A stretch of 64,000 nucleotides of DNA from Linnemannia elongata (Eukaryota; Mortierellomycota; Mortierellomycetes; Mortierellales; Mortierellaceae). How positions within the stretch are numbered: position 1 is the first letter of the stretch; every line of letters starts with the position of its first letter. The DNA lies in the NCBI GenBank assembly GCA_036320915.1, contig JAXBDG010000007.1, positions 1,612,001-1,676,000 of the forward strand, in the 5' to 3' direction. A program made the translations under genes and the position numbers. This document shows, one piece after another, positions 1 through 12,930 of this stretch. Under the pieces are notes generated by a model. The model was given only the letters and a program-made list of their open reading frames with translations. It ran no database searches and was not told the DNA's origin.

Positions 1-2724
1 GTGGATGTGATGAGAGTGATGTGAATGGTAGAGAGAGAGAGAGAGAGAGTAAGGAAAGTAAGGTTGAGTGAAGAGAAGAGAGGAGGGACAAGAAACGGGA
101 ATAGAAAAACAAAAAAGAAAAAAGGAGGCTAGCGACAAGGTAAAAACAGAAAGCAGAATGACAAAAAATAGAAAAAATAAGGAGGAGCAAAGGGAGAAAG
201 GGAGAAGGGGGGGAAGAGAAGGAAGTAAAGACAAAAAGTAAAAAAAAAAAAAAGCAGGTTGTTGATTCAATGGCATGAAGTCATGGCCAACAACGACTGA
301 CAAAGAAAAAAAGAAAAGAAAACAACGGATGAGAGCAAAAAGAGAGTTTGAGGTGGAGGTAAAAGGCGGAGGAGTGTTTGTATATATGTTCGTGTGTGAG
401 CAAAAAAGAAATAAGCGAAAGAAAAAATAGAGAAAGGATAGGAGGATCTCAAGACAAGTGTATTTTTTCTACTTTTTTTTTCACAGAAACTAAAAAAAAA
501 TAACAGAGCGAAGAAGGAAAATTATAGGATAAGGAGAACGACTGAAGGTTCTTTCTCGATGAGAAGCCGATGGATTGATTGCTTGCTTGCGTGTGCTTTG
601 CTTGCCAATAGGAGTTGTTTGCCTGATGGTTGTTGAACACTAACAAAGAAAGAGGAGGAAAAAAAAGAAAAGAAGAACAAAAGATGCGAGGTTGAACCGA
701 CAGTTCCTGTTCAGACCAACAAACCCGAGAAAAGGACAACAACAACCTTTCTTTCTTTCTCATTCAATAAGCTGGACAACAACGTGTGAATAGGGACCAT
801 CCAATGGCTAATCCTTTAAACAAAAACAAAATAAACACAAAGAAAAAAGTCCACAGGGTCATTGTTGTCATTTACAAAACTCCCTCACTGTGTTTGCGTA
901 TTTGAACAAAAAGGTCCTTGAACCATCAGTCATCGAATATGGCTCCCGTTCTGGACCCCTTCAAAGAGTCTTTTTCTTGTTCTTTTCCTGTGCCCTCTCT
1001 CTTCTCCCTTCTTCGATTAGTGTTTGTGTTTGTCTGACATTCTGGCATTCGAAAATAAAAAAAAATAAAAAAATGAGGTCATCAACAACCTACTGCCTAT
1101 GGGTGGGTGCCCCCCGCTTGGTCCCCCCGTCCTTCTTCGTACCAATCCATCCACTTTTGTGTCCAAACGTACTCCTCAATGTACTTACTGTTTATTTACT
1201 CAACCAAGCAGGGTTGGGTCCCCTTCCACAAAACCAGCTTCGCTTCGTTTTATTCCTTCTTGGACACTCGTTTTTTCAATTCTTCACCCATTCACGCATC
1301 CTCCTCCTCACCCCTTCTTTCAATGATGCCTTGACGCCCTTTGGACGTACGCGCGGCCCTTCCTTGGTTTTCTTGCTTAACGCGAAATCCAGACAACCCC
1401 TCTTCCCTGTCTCTTGGCATTGATACTTACTTCCTCCTACATCTTCTTTCGTACGTCTTGTTCTCTTCTTCCCCTTCCCATTATCCCCCCCTCCTCCTAT
1501 TTTTTTTACCCTTCATTTCTCTATCTCAAACAAAAAGAGGACCCCCACCCTTCCACTTCCTCTGCATGACATCATGGTGCGTGTTTTTTTTTTTTTTGTG
1601 TACCCCTTCCATACAGGAAAAAAAAAAAGGTGCAAACAGGAAAAAAAACAAAAGAGAAATAACAAAAACCAAACAATGCACCAGCCCAAGCAATAATGGT
1701 ACCTAGCTCTTCCCATCCATCAATCACCCTTTTTTGTTCTGATCTAGCATTCTTTGTCCATCACTATCATCACCCATCACTCATCACCCATCATCATCAA
1801 CATTAATCACCTCGTCATTCACGAAGAGAGATATCTCTCTGCGTTGCCATTGGCAAAACAAAACAAAAAAAAACAACAACAAAAAACCAAACTAATAACA
1901 ACAGACACTCACCGCAAACGACCTGCTCCCTCAAAACCCATGGGATCAGTAGATCACTTGTCAGTCAATATAACATTGGAACAAAAAGGAAGCAACAAAA
2001 AAAAAAAAAACTACTACTCAGCAGTCGACAATCACATCGTCATTGCTCAACTTCATTGTCGTCACTTTGCTTCTCACCACCTCGCCTCGCCTCCTTTTTT
2101 TTGTTCTCTTCTCTTCTTTTTCTCTTCTTTTTCTTCTCATTTTTCTCTTGCCGAACTTCGTACCAGTCAAGCCCAATGGTCTAGATCGAAGGATGGGAAC
2201 AACCCAGTCGCCAAAAAGTTTTCAATCAACTCCACACAAACACTTGAAGAAAAAAAAAATTGCAATCTATGAATCTTGGCCTGCAGCACACTTCCCTCAG
2301 TCGCCAATGACCTGGTACATGATGAATGATGAGTATTGGTCTAGACATTGTAATTTCAAGGGGGAGCTAATAGAAGAGAAAATAGAAAAAGTCGAAACGC
2401 CTCCCCTATCCCGTGGGAGATATATCCAATACGCCCACAGGATATGATGTCAAACGCAAGAAATGACCACCGCCACATCCGATAGAGTTGATCCTGTGAA
2501 TGACCGATCTCTGCAAAGTGAACGTCTTCAAATGATAATATGTTCTTTCATTTTTTTGTAGTATTTCTTGTTGTAGAGTAATGTGAAAAAAAGGTTGTAG
2601 AGTAAAACGTAATGGCATCCTTCGCTGAACAAAAAAAAAACGACTCTTCACGATACTGCCGCCACCGACGCCACTCCACAGGTAAAAAATTGGTCTCGTT
2701 TTCGTCTGCTCGCCTTCCAATTGT
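1..2724. other. gene-free left edge, low complexity
   Basis: No ORF here has a recognisable domain or plausible exon structure. Bases 1-800 are strongly purine-rich on the plus strand (pyrimidine-rich on the minus strand), with a GA microsatellite near 31-50. In this window the sense strand just upstream of start codons is often pyrimidine-rich, so this stretch may be the leader of a leftward gene lying beyond the window edge (inference). 900-2300 is mixed T-rich and A-rich simple sequence. Confidence 0.5.
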
Positions 2725-4743
2725 CTAGCAAGCGCATCCAAAGTCCTTGGAAGTATCGCTGTCGATCTTGATGGGATCAGGGAAATCACTATTGCAAACA
2801 AAAAGAGGTTTCAAAGCATTAACAGCGTGCTCCAAGAAATGAAAAGCCGGAAAATGAAAAGCCCAAGGAAGAAGCAAATGGAAGCAGTTTTCTTACATCT
2901 CGACCTCAACCTCCTGCTGGAGAGCGTTCTTGGCAATGGTCTGGAAAGCCTGCTCGACGTTGATGGCCTCCTTTGCAGAAGTCTCGAAGTAACTAAAAAG
3001 AGACGTGCGCCCACAACAACAAAACATGTTAGAGATGAAATTTTTCATGGCGTGTCACTTGGTCCTCCAATCCTGTTTGTCTTGTAGCACGTGCGCTCAG
3101 AGTTGCAAAGAAAAGAAAAGAAAATAGCCAGCAGCCAACCACAAAAAAATCCTGAAAAAAGAGAGCACTTACGGAATGTTGCCCTTGGACTGGCACCAGG
3201 CCATAGCGCGCTTTTGAGAAATCTAGTAGTGGCACGCAATGACCAGCAGTTTAAGAAAAAAGAACAGTGAGTTAAAACGCAACTCAATGACACCGTAGTA
3301 GATGTAGATATCCAGATCTGATCGCGCGCACAAGTCCGTCTGTTTGGTCCCATATCTCGCTCGTCCAAAAAAAGGCCAGTGCTGGCTTACCATGCGCTTG
3401 GACTCCTCCATATCGATCTTGTTACCAATGACGACAAAGGGGAAGTTCTCGGGTCCACGAGGGGAGGCCTGAATCAAGAATTCGTCTCTCCAGCTCTCCA
3501 AGGTCTCGAAACTCTTTGCGTTGTTGACGTCGTACACGAGCACACAGCAGTCGGCTCCACGGTAAAAGGCAACTCCCAAGGACTGGAAGCGCTCCTGTCC
3601 GGCAGTGTCCCAAATCTATTGCAAGATGGAATAAAGATTTGGCAAGAGCGTCAGCACACAGAGGAAAATATCACGAACACACCCACACACAAAAAAAATA
3701 TGTCAGCTGGTTGTCTGGGGCTGAACCAAAAAAAAAAAATGTTAGAATAGGGTCAACCATGATAATCGATGGGGCAACAGGGGAAGAAAAAAGGAGGGAG
3801 AGCGATATCGCATGGCAAAGGGAGGGAATGAGAGAGAAAAAAAACCAGGCACGCAACAAAAGACTCAAAAAAACAACGCAGTAAGGGCCTGTGTTGTCTG
3901 CTGTCCCGCCCTGTTTACCTGCATGGTCACGAGGCGATCATCGACAAGAACCTCCTTAGTCAAGAAATCGGCACCGATGGTGGCCTTGTACTGGTTGCTG
4001 AACTTTTTGTTAACATACTGGTTCATCAGCGAGGTCTTTCCGACACTATATACAAGAACAAAGAGAAGCCTTTGTTAGTAACAAGCGTACGTTTCAATTG
4101 ATATCCAATGCAAAAGTCACTCCTCTGGGCTTGAATGCTGGCGAAAGAGAAAAAAATAGCATGACTGGAAAACCACAACTACAACCCCCTCGAAAAAAAA
4201 CAAGGCTATGCCCTGCAAAGGCGAAGGAGAAAAAAAAAAAAGGGAAGAAAAGAGAGGGAAAAGGAAAAACCGCGTTGTATGGCAAAGAGGATGCTATCAT
4301 CCTCATTTGATAAAGTCACGCTTGTCCAGTCAGTTACTGCGCTCGGTCTGAACAGTTGCTTTTCTGGTTCTTTCTGTTTTCTTACCCACTCTCGCCGAGA
4401 ATAATGACCTATTCATGAGGCAACAAAAGGGGGAACATATTCCAGTCAGTCAGACAGTGTGAAGTCAAGTACAGTCAGTGTGTCAGTAAGTCGAGTCAAC
4501 TGATAGCAAAAAAAAAGCAGGTGCAACTCGGGTTGGCTTGGAAGCAGGTGATGAAGGTTGAAAGTGACAAAAAAGAACGGTGGTGTGGTGAATTGAAAGA
4601 CCGCATGGGCTCCATTCAGCCTGACGAGAAGGCGCAGGGTTGGTAAGGCGAGTGTTGTCGACGAAGGAGAGGGGGTGTGATGCTTGCTGCTTGCTGGCTG
4701 CTGTCGGTTCGTCGGTATTGGAAAGTATGTCGAGAGTGCTTGT

Positions 4744-4786
<43 letters not shown>

Positions 4787-4924
4787 TGCTGGGTGTGTAG
4801 TTGCCGATGTGTGCTTTGTAAGGGCGTAGTGGAAAAGAGAGCTGAGAAGAAAAGGCGAAACAAAATAGCCATGGACGGGAGCCTTGCTCGTTACCTTCAA
4901 GAGGACTTTCTTCCTAGATGCCAT
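2725..4924 (-). CDS. YPT7: Rab7/Ypt7-type small GTPase
   Basis: This is a Rab GTPase of late endosome-to-vacuole traffic and vacuole fusion. It has seven exons on the minus strand: 4895-4924, 4386-4408, 3919-4045, 3391-3615, 3173-3222, 2897-2992 and 2725-2788. They give 204 residues, close to the roughly 207 usual for Rab7. The P-loop GESGVGKTS is split across exons 2 and 3. Exon 4 opens with the switch II motif WDTAGQERF, followed by NKID for guanine specificity and then ETSAKEA in exon 6. The C terminus GCAC is a double-cysteine geranylgeranylation signal. Exon 2 is only 23 nt. Reading through the last donor would stop at once after EVEVEM and lose the lipidation motif, so the seventh exon (DFPDPIKI, as in Rab7) is needed. 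All introns start GT and end AG. The start MASRKK is the usual Rab7 N terminus. Confidence 0.95.
4745..4783. repeat. A39 homopolymer in Rab7 intron 1
   Basis: Uninterrupted run of 39 A on the plus strand, inside the 486-nt first intron of the Rab7 gene. On the transcribed strand it is a poly-T tract. Confidence 0.9.
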
Positions 4925-5299
4925 TGTGTATGTTGAGGGGTGAAATACTACGGTTGAATGTGCAAGGGGAAAGGAGTAGGGATTAGGCAAACGGGTGTTA
5001 GGGTTGTTCCTTGTCGATAGAGCGAGGCTGAAGGTAAGGATCACCTACTGAGGGGATGGGGAGGGATGATGAATGGTGGCCACACTTACAAAAAGTCGAC
5101 CTTATGAGAAAAGTAACTGCCCCTGCTGGCTCCAAAAAAAAAAAAATGTGTACGTCACAGAAATCGCATTTCCTTTTCTTTTGTGGTCTTGCGCCCAAAT
5201 GATCAGGGACATCTGGCACACAGGCACATGGGCAAACAAGGCAAGCAGCCTCGTCTTTTTATTTGGCGGATATGTGCAACAATGCTCAGGACACCATGC
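4925..5299. other. Rab7 upstream region
   Basis: 375 bp between the Rab7 start and the 3' end of the next leftward gene. It must hold the Rab7 promoter. I see no clear TATA box. Confidence 0.5.
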
Positions 5300-6619
5300 T
5301 CAAGCCTCGAGAGGGATTCTTCCAAAGGAACCACCATATCGAACAACAAGTCCGTCAGAGTCCACTTCGACCAAGGTCCCGTCCTTGTCATCATCGTCCT
5401 CCTCCGTCCAGACTTCAACTACACTCAGCCCATCCTCGCCCTTGCCCACATATGCCACATGAGTCCACAAGGGCCGGAGCTCAAGATCAGGAAAGGACAC
5501 CATCACCATCCGTTCTGAAGTGATAGCAGCCGGGTTGGCTATCAGCCCTTCAAGGTGTGCATCCATCTGGTCCGGATCAATCCCCAACGTCGCACGGCGG
5601 AGTGAAGGGAGCAACGTGCTCGGACTGAAGTCGCTGCCCAAGTCCAAATCAATACATCCGTCCAGCCAGGGGAGATGTTCATACGTAGTCGTTCCTCCTC
5701 CTCCTGATGGTGCTGTTCCTGTTGATGGCGATGGTCCTGAGAACAGGCCGGGATTGGCTTTCGCAAAGCGTGAGAGGGATGGCGGCGAAAGTGGAGATGT
5801 GATTGTTGTTGTTGTTGTTGTTGTGCTGTTGGCTGTAGGTGTGGTCGCACAAGATGTGCCACCTGATGACCTCGCCCGAAGAGAAAGGTTTGTTGAAAAG
5901 GTTGATTCAGTTGGTGAGAGGACATCCTTGAGCGGGTTGAAGGACGAGAATCGTTTGGAGGCTCTCTTGGAACCCTTGGGGGGTGGGGTCCAGGTCAGGT
6001 TGATCTTCTCGAAAGGGATCGAGCATACGACATCCTGGTCCGAGGCAGTAGCGGAGGGAGACAGAGGCGAAGCAGAACAGCAACTGGCTGCATCCGAAAA
6101 GGCGGCATCTGCATCCTGCATTCCATCGGTATGTTGACGTTGGTGGTGGTCAGCACCAGCTGCAGTAGAAGCAACCCCTGAACGAAAGAAGCTGCGGGAT
6201 CTCACCAGACGATGCTCGATGACCTTGTACCACCGTTGATTTCGATCCACTTCAAGGGTCAGTCTCTTTTCAGATCCGCCGTCAAACAAGGCTGTGAGAG
6301 TCACTCTGCGGGTCATCCAGTCCCTGTCAAAGCCAAAGCAGTATTGGATGTACCCCGGCTGGTCAAGTCCAGAGATCAGGATCTCGCCCTTGAGATTGTG
6401 GACAAGGCAAGGGTGTTGACTGGAGTGGGCGATCGACATGTACTCCATCGATTTCTTTTTGATCCCTCGATAGATGAGATGGCGACCTGTGACCGAATCT
6501 GAGGAGACTGGAGATGCTGCGCGAGGTGGTGGCGGTGATTCGTTGTTGCTGTTGTGGAGGGGTGAGTTGCTGGAGGGAGCTGAAGCAGCGGGTATCGTTG
6601 TAGTGGTGGTCATGATCAT
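5300..6619 (-). CDS. putative glycolipid-binding-fold protein (PF06475/DUF1089-like) with large insertion
   Basis: Single-exon gene of 439 residues. Two separated blocks resemble the bacterial putative glycolipid-binding family (DUF1089, COG3554). The first, residues about 65-133, holds CLVHNLKGEILISG and the arginine-tryptophan-rich strand through NQRWYKV. The second, residues about 314-433, holds DGCIDLDLGSDFSPSTLLPSLRR, then SFPDLELRPL, and ends DSDGLVVRYGG. Bacterial members are about 180-200 residues with these blocks close together. Here about 180 residues of Ser/Thr-rich low complexity (about 135-313, including a polythreonine tract) lie between them. The N terminus is also low complexity and has no signal peptide, so a cytosolic protein is likely. 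ATG 6613 is an equally possible start two codons in. Biochemical function is unknown. The family assignment comes from motif spacing recognised by eye. Confidence 0.7.
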   Translation of the reverse strand: MIMTTTTTIPAASAPSSNSPLHNSNNESPPPPRAASPVSSDSVTGRHLIYRGIKKKSMEYMSIAHSSQHPCLVHNLKGEILISGLDQPGYIQYCFGFDRDWMTRRVTLTALFDGGSEKRLTLEVDRNQRWYKVIEHRLVRSRSFFRSGVASTAAGADHHQRQHTDGMQDADAAFSDAASCCSASPLSPSATASDQDVVCSIPFEKINLTWTPPPKGSKRASKRFSSFNPLKDVLSPTESTFSTNLSLRARSSGGTSCATTPTANSTTTTTTTITSPLSPPSLSRFAKANPGLFSGPSPSTGTAPSGGGGTTTYEHLPWLDGCIDLDLGSDFSPSTLLPSLRRATLGIDPDQMDAHLEGLIANPAAITSERMVMVSFPDLELRPLWTHVAYVGKGEDGLSVVEVWTEEDDDDKDGTLVEVDSDGLVVRYGGSFGRIPLEA

Positions 6620-9600
6620 GGGTTATCGTTATAAAATAAGATGGCGTGTGTCTAAAACGTATATTGTGTGTAAGGTGTGAGATGCAAAGATAAAAGAATA
6701 AAGGAGACTAAAGAACAATTCGTGAAAGGTATATGGATAAGTGGATATGAAGGTGAATGTGAATGTGAGTAAGTGAAGGATGCAAAAGGTAAGAAAGAGA
6801 AATAAAGAGAAATATGAAGTGGAAATGAAGAATGGAAAATGAAAAGAAGAAGAGGAAGAAGAGGAAGAAAACAAGGACTGAGAAGGATGTGAACAGGCAA
6901 GTTAAATTAAAAATGGTCAAATGGAGTGGCAAAGGGAGGGATGATTGGAAGCTCTTATTTATGTAGCATGGGCAAAATGAATGGTTGATGAGCGAGACTC
7001 TCTTCTTCCGGAACGACCCTCTGGAAGCATGAGACAAAGTAGACACCAGCCAAAAGGGACTCACTCAGACAAAAAAGAAAAACAAGGTATTTCGTGGTTC
7101 GGTAGGTGAGCACAATAACTAATTAGAGCTGGGAAATGAAATGACGATAGCGGCAAGGGAACAAGGGAAGAGAATTTGTCAGTTGAGCGCGCAATTATCA
7201 AATGAGCATCGAAGAGTGCAGACGAATAAAAAGAAAAAGGGCTTTTGTAAGGCACTGAACAGGCACGTACGAAAAATTGGATAGTAAAAAGTAAGGAAGA
7301 AGTGAAAAGGGGAGAGAGTGAAAAAGAGAGCATGTACATGTACTGCAAATGTATGTTCGCTTAGGAAGATAGATTGGGCAGGGTGAAAGATGGTAAGCCT
7401 GGCTGTGGGTGCTGACGCTTCGATGGGGCTTGGTTACTTTTGAATGTGTCAGTGTAATGGGCGTGATGCTGCTGCTGATGACGATAAAGAAGAAGACGAT
7501 AATTGCATTAGAGGATAAGCGAGAGAAGGAAAGAACCTATGAATTTATACTGTGGATCCGGCATTATGGTCAGCACACAAGGTGCGTTGTTAGTATTATG
7601 CATTGCCAAAGCAGACAACGAATCCAAAATAGCCCAGACCTATGCTGTGGTGTTACTGGCGTAACATCATCTGTCTCATGTACACCAATAAGCCCCTTTG
7701 TCACGCATGGGTTTCGATCGATGCAGGACAAACATAGCGAAATGACCATTGCATTGAACACATTTCGCATTTATTTTACCCATTGCCCAAAAGAAAAATG
7801 AGAGCACACTTTTTTGGATGTGATATCCCATGTTGCTCTCAAAATAAAAAGGACAGGCCGACAGGCAAACCAGACAGAAAAAAGAAAGGATAGAAAGGCA
7901 CAACAAGACACCAAAGGGGAGAACGATGACCATATCCTGTCTCCCATCCAACATTTATCATCTAATACGACAATCCTTGCCAGTGTGCCGCGGGAAAAGG
8001 GGAGAAAGTGAAGCAGTTGGTTCATGCCAGACGGATTTCCGTCAATCCGACTTGATGGACAAAACACATATTTAAGTTTTGTTTGTTTTGTTGTATGTGA
8101 ACCTGTGTTTGTTGTCGCTAAAAAGCACCTATGTCAACGTGAAACGAAGAGGAATGACGCCAACGCGTCTACCTCCGTCCTCCTTCTCCTTCTCACTCTC
8201 CCACTTTCCTAACCATCTCGTCAACAGAAAAATAAAAAGGCACAATAGGCACCGATTGGTTCCTCTAACCCCGTAATTGTCGCAACCCTTCAGTTAGAGA
8301 TGCATCTCAGTTCTTAGGTGGAAGGAGGGAGCAGGAGTTGCGCATGGCAGATGACCGTACTGAAATATCTTACACTTTCTATAGTGTTTTCTTTCAAATC
8401 AAGGGGGAGGACTGTGTGATGCATGGAGGCTTGTGGACAGCTCCTGTAGGCAAAACAAGGAAGGGTAAAAGAGATGAGAGGGAAAAGAAGAAGGAAAGGT
8501 GGAACAAGTGGGTCTTTGAGGGGGTGGTTGTCCGTGTTTTTCGTTTCCACCGCGATAAGATAGAGTAAGCAGCTATATCTAGAAACAAAAGAAGAAGATG
8601 TGGAAGAAGAAGGAAGAGAAGAAGGAGAAAAAATGAGTTTTGGTACCTGCGGAGGCAGAGCACAGAGCATGGACAGTTCAGCAGGGACCAAAGGCGAAAG
8701 AGACATTGTCAGACGAAAGAATACCCTAAAGACAGCCAGATATATTTTCACCTTAGTGTTCATCTGCATGCCTCCCCCTGAGTCTTGTGTTTATTTTGGT
8801 GGCAACAAGTAAGCATCTCTGCTATTGGCTGATGATACATGGCATTGAGAAAACGCTATTCTGCCCCCCACCCTTCTTCGCCTAATGCCTTGATTATTTT
8901 ATTTTTTTGCACAAAATGCAGGCGGAGACACATGTGTTGCACCTGTACCTGCCTGTCAACAACGGTTGAAAGAGTACTTAAATGTCATAGAAGGACGACA
9001 TGACCTCAGCTATCGTATACTGCTGGCGTCATGATCCGCTCCATGAACCCATAACCCTTTGGCTATGGAATTCAAGCTGGACCTTGATGTTGTGTTTTTC
9101 GCTTTTCGTTAGAATATCCGCCTCACTCTTGTACTCATTGTCCTTCTTCTCTTCTGGCGACACTTGGCGTACCTTTCATCCATACCCATCTCAGTCTCTT
9201 TCCTTATCCGCTTTGTCCCCGTTATCAGATCCCTCCTCATTTTTTTCTCCTTGCACTTGACCTGCGCAAGGGTCACCGGAAAATAAAAACCATCAACATT
9301 TTTTATCGGGCTCACAAAAAAAAACGATTCACCTCAACAGCACAACCCATACCTCTATCTTGGTACAAAAAATAAGTAAAACACCTTTATTCTCCACAAC
9401 TGCACCAGCTTAACAGGACTACATGCTCGAGACATTTTGGATGACGCGAGAAGGCGCGAGAGATGGAGATGGTAGATGTGGGGGAGGAACGATAAACTGT
9501 TAGACATTTGTCATTCAGAATGGTCTATGCAAAAAAGCTAGCGTAAGGCAAGGGGGCCAGACGCGTGTATGTTTATGAAGATGAACCTAGTGTGTTTTTG

Positions 9601-12246
9601 TTTTCTGTATACTTCTCCTTATAGACCTTCACATGTTGCTCATCCTTTTTGCTCTCCTCTCCGTTTGCTTATTCTCCTCAGTTGTCTACTTACGATTCTA
9701 GCAGAGTCGACCCAATGTGGAGTGGACCAAGAAAGCAAAAGAAAACAAGAGGGAGAAAGAGTCAAGGTATGGAGTGGGAGGGAGGCAAAGGTGGTGGAGG
9801 GAGATAGTTTCAGAATGCCTATCCTATGTCCAATATCCCTTGCCAAAAACCTTTTTTTGTTTTTCTTGTGCATTAGGGAGCATTCCGCTTACAAAGACGC
9901 ATTCGAAATAGTCTCTGAGAAAGGCCCTGAATTTCTTGCTGGTTTTGTTTGCTCTCTCCTTCTGAGGCGCTTCTTGACCTGTTTGAGTTGTTTTTTGCCT
10001 GTAGTGTAATCCTTTCCTTCAGGACTGAGAGAAAACAACAATAACAGCGAACGATAAACACCCTATCTTCGTGGAGAAACAAAACACAACAACAATAAAA
10101 AATAATGGCCTGACCTTCGTGTATGGATGTATCGTTGAGGGTTTTGTTGAATATGGTTTGCATTCTAGGCTCTCAAAAAGAAGGAGGAGGAGCAAGAAAG
10201 AAGGGATGGGAAGGATATTCTCTCCTCCCTCTTACTTTACTCCACTGTTTGTCTCTCCCTCGCACTTCTTCCTCTCTCTTTGTTGTCCGTATGATCAAAA
10301 CAGTGTAAACAAAACTGTAGAAACGACTGCTCAGAATGGGATCGTTTGCGTGTCGTTGTTATCGTAACACCGAGGATATGTTTAATGTATGTCCTTTTTC
10401 CTTGTTTTTCCTCCACATCCCTTTTTTCCTTCTCCACTGCCTAATCCCTTCAGGTGCTCTCAAAAAAATTATGGAAGGGAGGAACGGGCAAAGTTAGACT
10501 GGGAAGAGGAAAGAAGGGACAGAGGGAATAGGGAAGTGCGAGGAAGGAGAGGGCAAGGTTTTGTTTACACCAGAGCAACAGACTCATACACACAAACAAT
10601 GATAATAAACAACCGAATGCGCCGGATACATGCAGCGCAACACTCATATGTGTTCTGAAAGGGACTTGTTCCTCGTCGGATGCTTTTTTCTTCTTCATTC
10701 ATTCACCCTTTTTCTTCATTCTCATAGTCTTACTATTCGGTGGAATAAAACGAAAATATATAGTTCGGTCTACACATCCCACAATGACTATGAAGAACTA
10801 CATGCCGTGCCATTAATTGTCTCACGTCGGATGGCGAGGTAAGGAAGTTTATTCCCTTTCCCCTTCACATCTTTGTTATTTGGCTCATGGATGCTTGTAG
10901 TACTGTAGGTTGAATTCTTCGACACCCCTGCTTGACCCATTGTTTATTTGTTTGTTTTTCGTTTTACTCTGTTGGACTAAGGACTTAAAAAAGCTCTCTA
11001 CATGTTTTCCCTTCTTCTTTCGCCTATTACTCGCGGCGTACAAGGACAGGGACAATGACAGGTTCACACTATCATTGTCTATTTCATGACCCATGGAAGG
11101 GATGGAGCGCCTATTGTTTTTTCTCCCACACACCTGCAGGCTTTGTCATGGAAAACACCTATCAGGGAATATTATGAGGTAGGCATACAATGATAAAAAC
11201 AAACAAATATTCAAAACATGAAAGACAAACAAAAAAAAATATAGCCCCTGTTCATCCCATCGTCCCTCCACATTCTTTTTCCAAAATGGTAAATGCGAGA
11301 GTGTCGATATCAACAACCAAAAGAAATGAGAAAGAAAAGGGGAGAGTATGTGTCAACAATAGATGAGTGACAAGGAACAGGTCCATGCCATTGACACGCG
11401 TCATGGATGAATTATTGACCATCGTAAATGTATCCTTTTCATGTTCGACTTTGAACATTTGTTCATAAAGTTTTTTTTTTTTTTTTTTTTTTTGGTCGCC
11501 GAAGACTATGGTGTTCAACAATGGGTGTTATTTACCATGGTGGTTATGTGTATTATCCCCGCTCGCCGTATCATGACGAAGAAAAAGTGAACGAAAGGAA
11601 AACAAAGCGAACAAAAAACAACAACGACAACCAAAGGACAACTCGGGGATCTAGGCGCTAGAAAAATGTGTTCATCACCCATCCTCTCAAGAGCTGAAAT
11701 CAAGGACTATAAAAACAATGTTTTCATTTTTTTTCATTTGCTTTTATTTGTTGTTGTTACGTTTGATGCTTACGCGTATGTTTCATTGGCATGCCTTTGT
11801 CTTCGTTTGTAGCTTCACTTACAAGTCCCCGCTACATCAGAGTCGAAATGGGGGAGTGTGGTCAATTCAAGGGTGCATTGCGTCGCGTTTTTTGTGGCCG
11901 CTAATATGTCTTTCTTTTTCATTTCCTTTGTTGCCACTTTACCCAGCATAATTGTGGTTGTTGACAATTGTATTTTATTGTGTACACACAAGCGGCGCAC
12001 TACAAGGAATACTGAATGTAACAGTATTTTGCTAGATGGTTGCCAAAGTAGGGTGAAAGGGTAAGAGGAAGAGAAAGTGAGCAATGTTCTTCTGCATGTG
12101 TGTGTGTGTGTTTGTGCTCTGTAGGAATGGGATAGAAGAACAGCAGGAAGAGGGAAGCATAATGCTTGAGGGATGGACAAAGAAGACAAAGGGACAAAAG
12201 TAAAGTTTACATGAGCCGTATGTTGGCTCATCATTCTCTTTTTTTT

Positions 12247-12269
12247 GTGTGTGTGTGTGTGTGTGTGTG
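12247..12269. repeat. TG dinucleotide microsatellite
   Basis: About eleven TG units in non-coding sequence. Confidence 0.85.
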
Positions 12270-12920
12270 CTTTTTCTCGCCGATTATCCGGAAGCGCATC
12301 CAACCGCCCAATTACTGTGGGCAACATCCCATTCCCTCGACCCGCCCATGTATGACCCCCTTGCATTCATTCTCTCTATTCCGCCTAATTCATTCATTCA
12401 GCTCTGCACTTCTTTAATTTTTAATGCTTGCTGTTTTGCTTCTTGATGCATTATTTGTGCACTCGTATTATTTTATTTTTTATGTTTGTTGCTTGGTTTG
12501 TTTGTAGCTCGACTCGGGGCACCATCTGACAACGATCAAAAGACATGCGCCCTGCCTCCTTCACATTATGAAGTCTATAACGCGTAGAAACTCGATGGAA
12601 AAAGATGCAAGAGGGAACAGCAAACAATCCCATATGAGGGTGGACGAGGTGCATTGTTTACTTGTCGGCTCTGTCTCTCTTTCTTTGTAACCACCCTCCC
12701 ATTGTTTGCGCCTTCATGCCTTTGTCAACAATCGACTAACCCCCCTTCCTGTCCTCTTTCCTACCTTCGTCTCGTTTCTCCATGACCGTTCAAGACAACA
12801 AACAAATGGTCCTCTTGGACAATTACTCTTTGTCATGATTAATGTCAAGGAAGGGAGGACAATGGTCGATCGTAATCCTTTTTCTTTCCACTCTTTAACC
12901 TTGAACTCTCCTTCTCCTTG

Positions 12921-12930
12921 TATAAAAGGA
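12921..12930 (+). promoter_or_regulatory. TATA box of the ML-domain gene
   Basis: A clear TATAAAAGG lies 106 bp upstream of the ATG at 13027 and is followed by a pyrimidine-rich leader. The spacing fits a TATA-driven, highly expressed secreted-protein gene. Confidence 0.75.
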
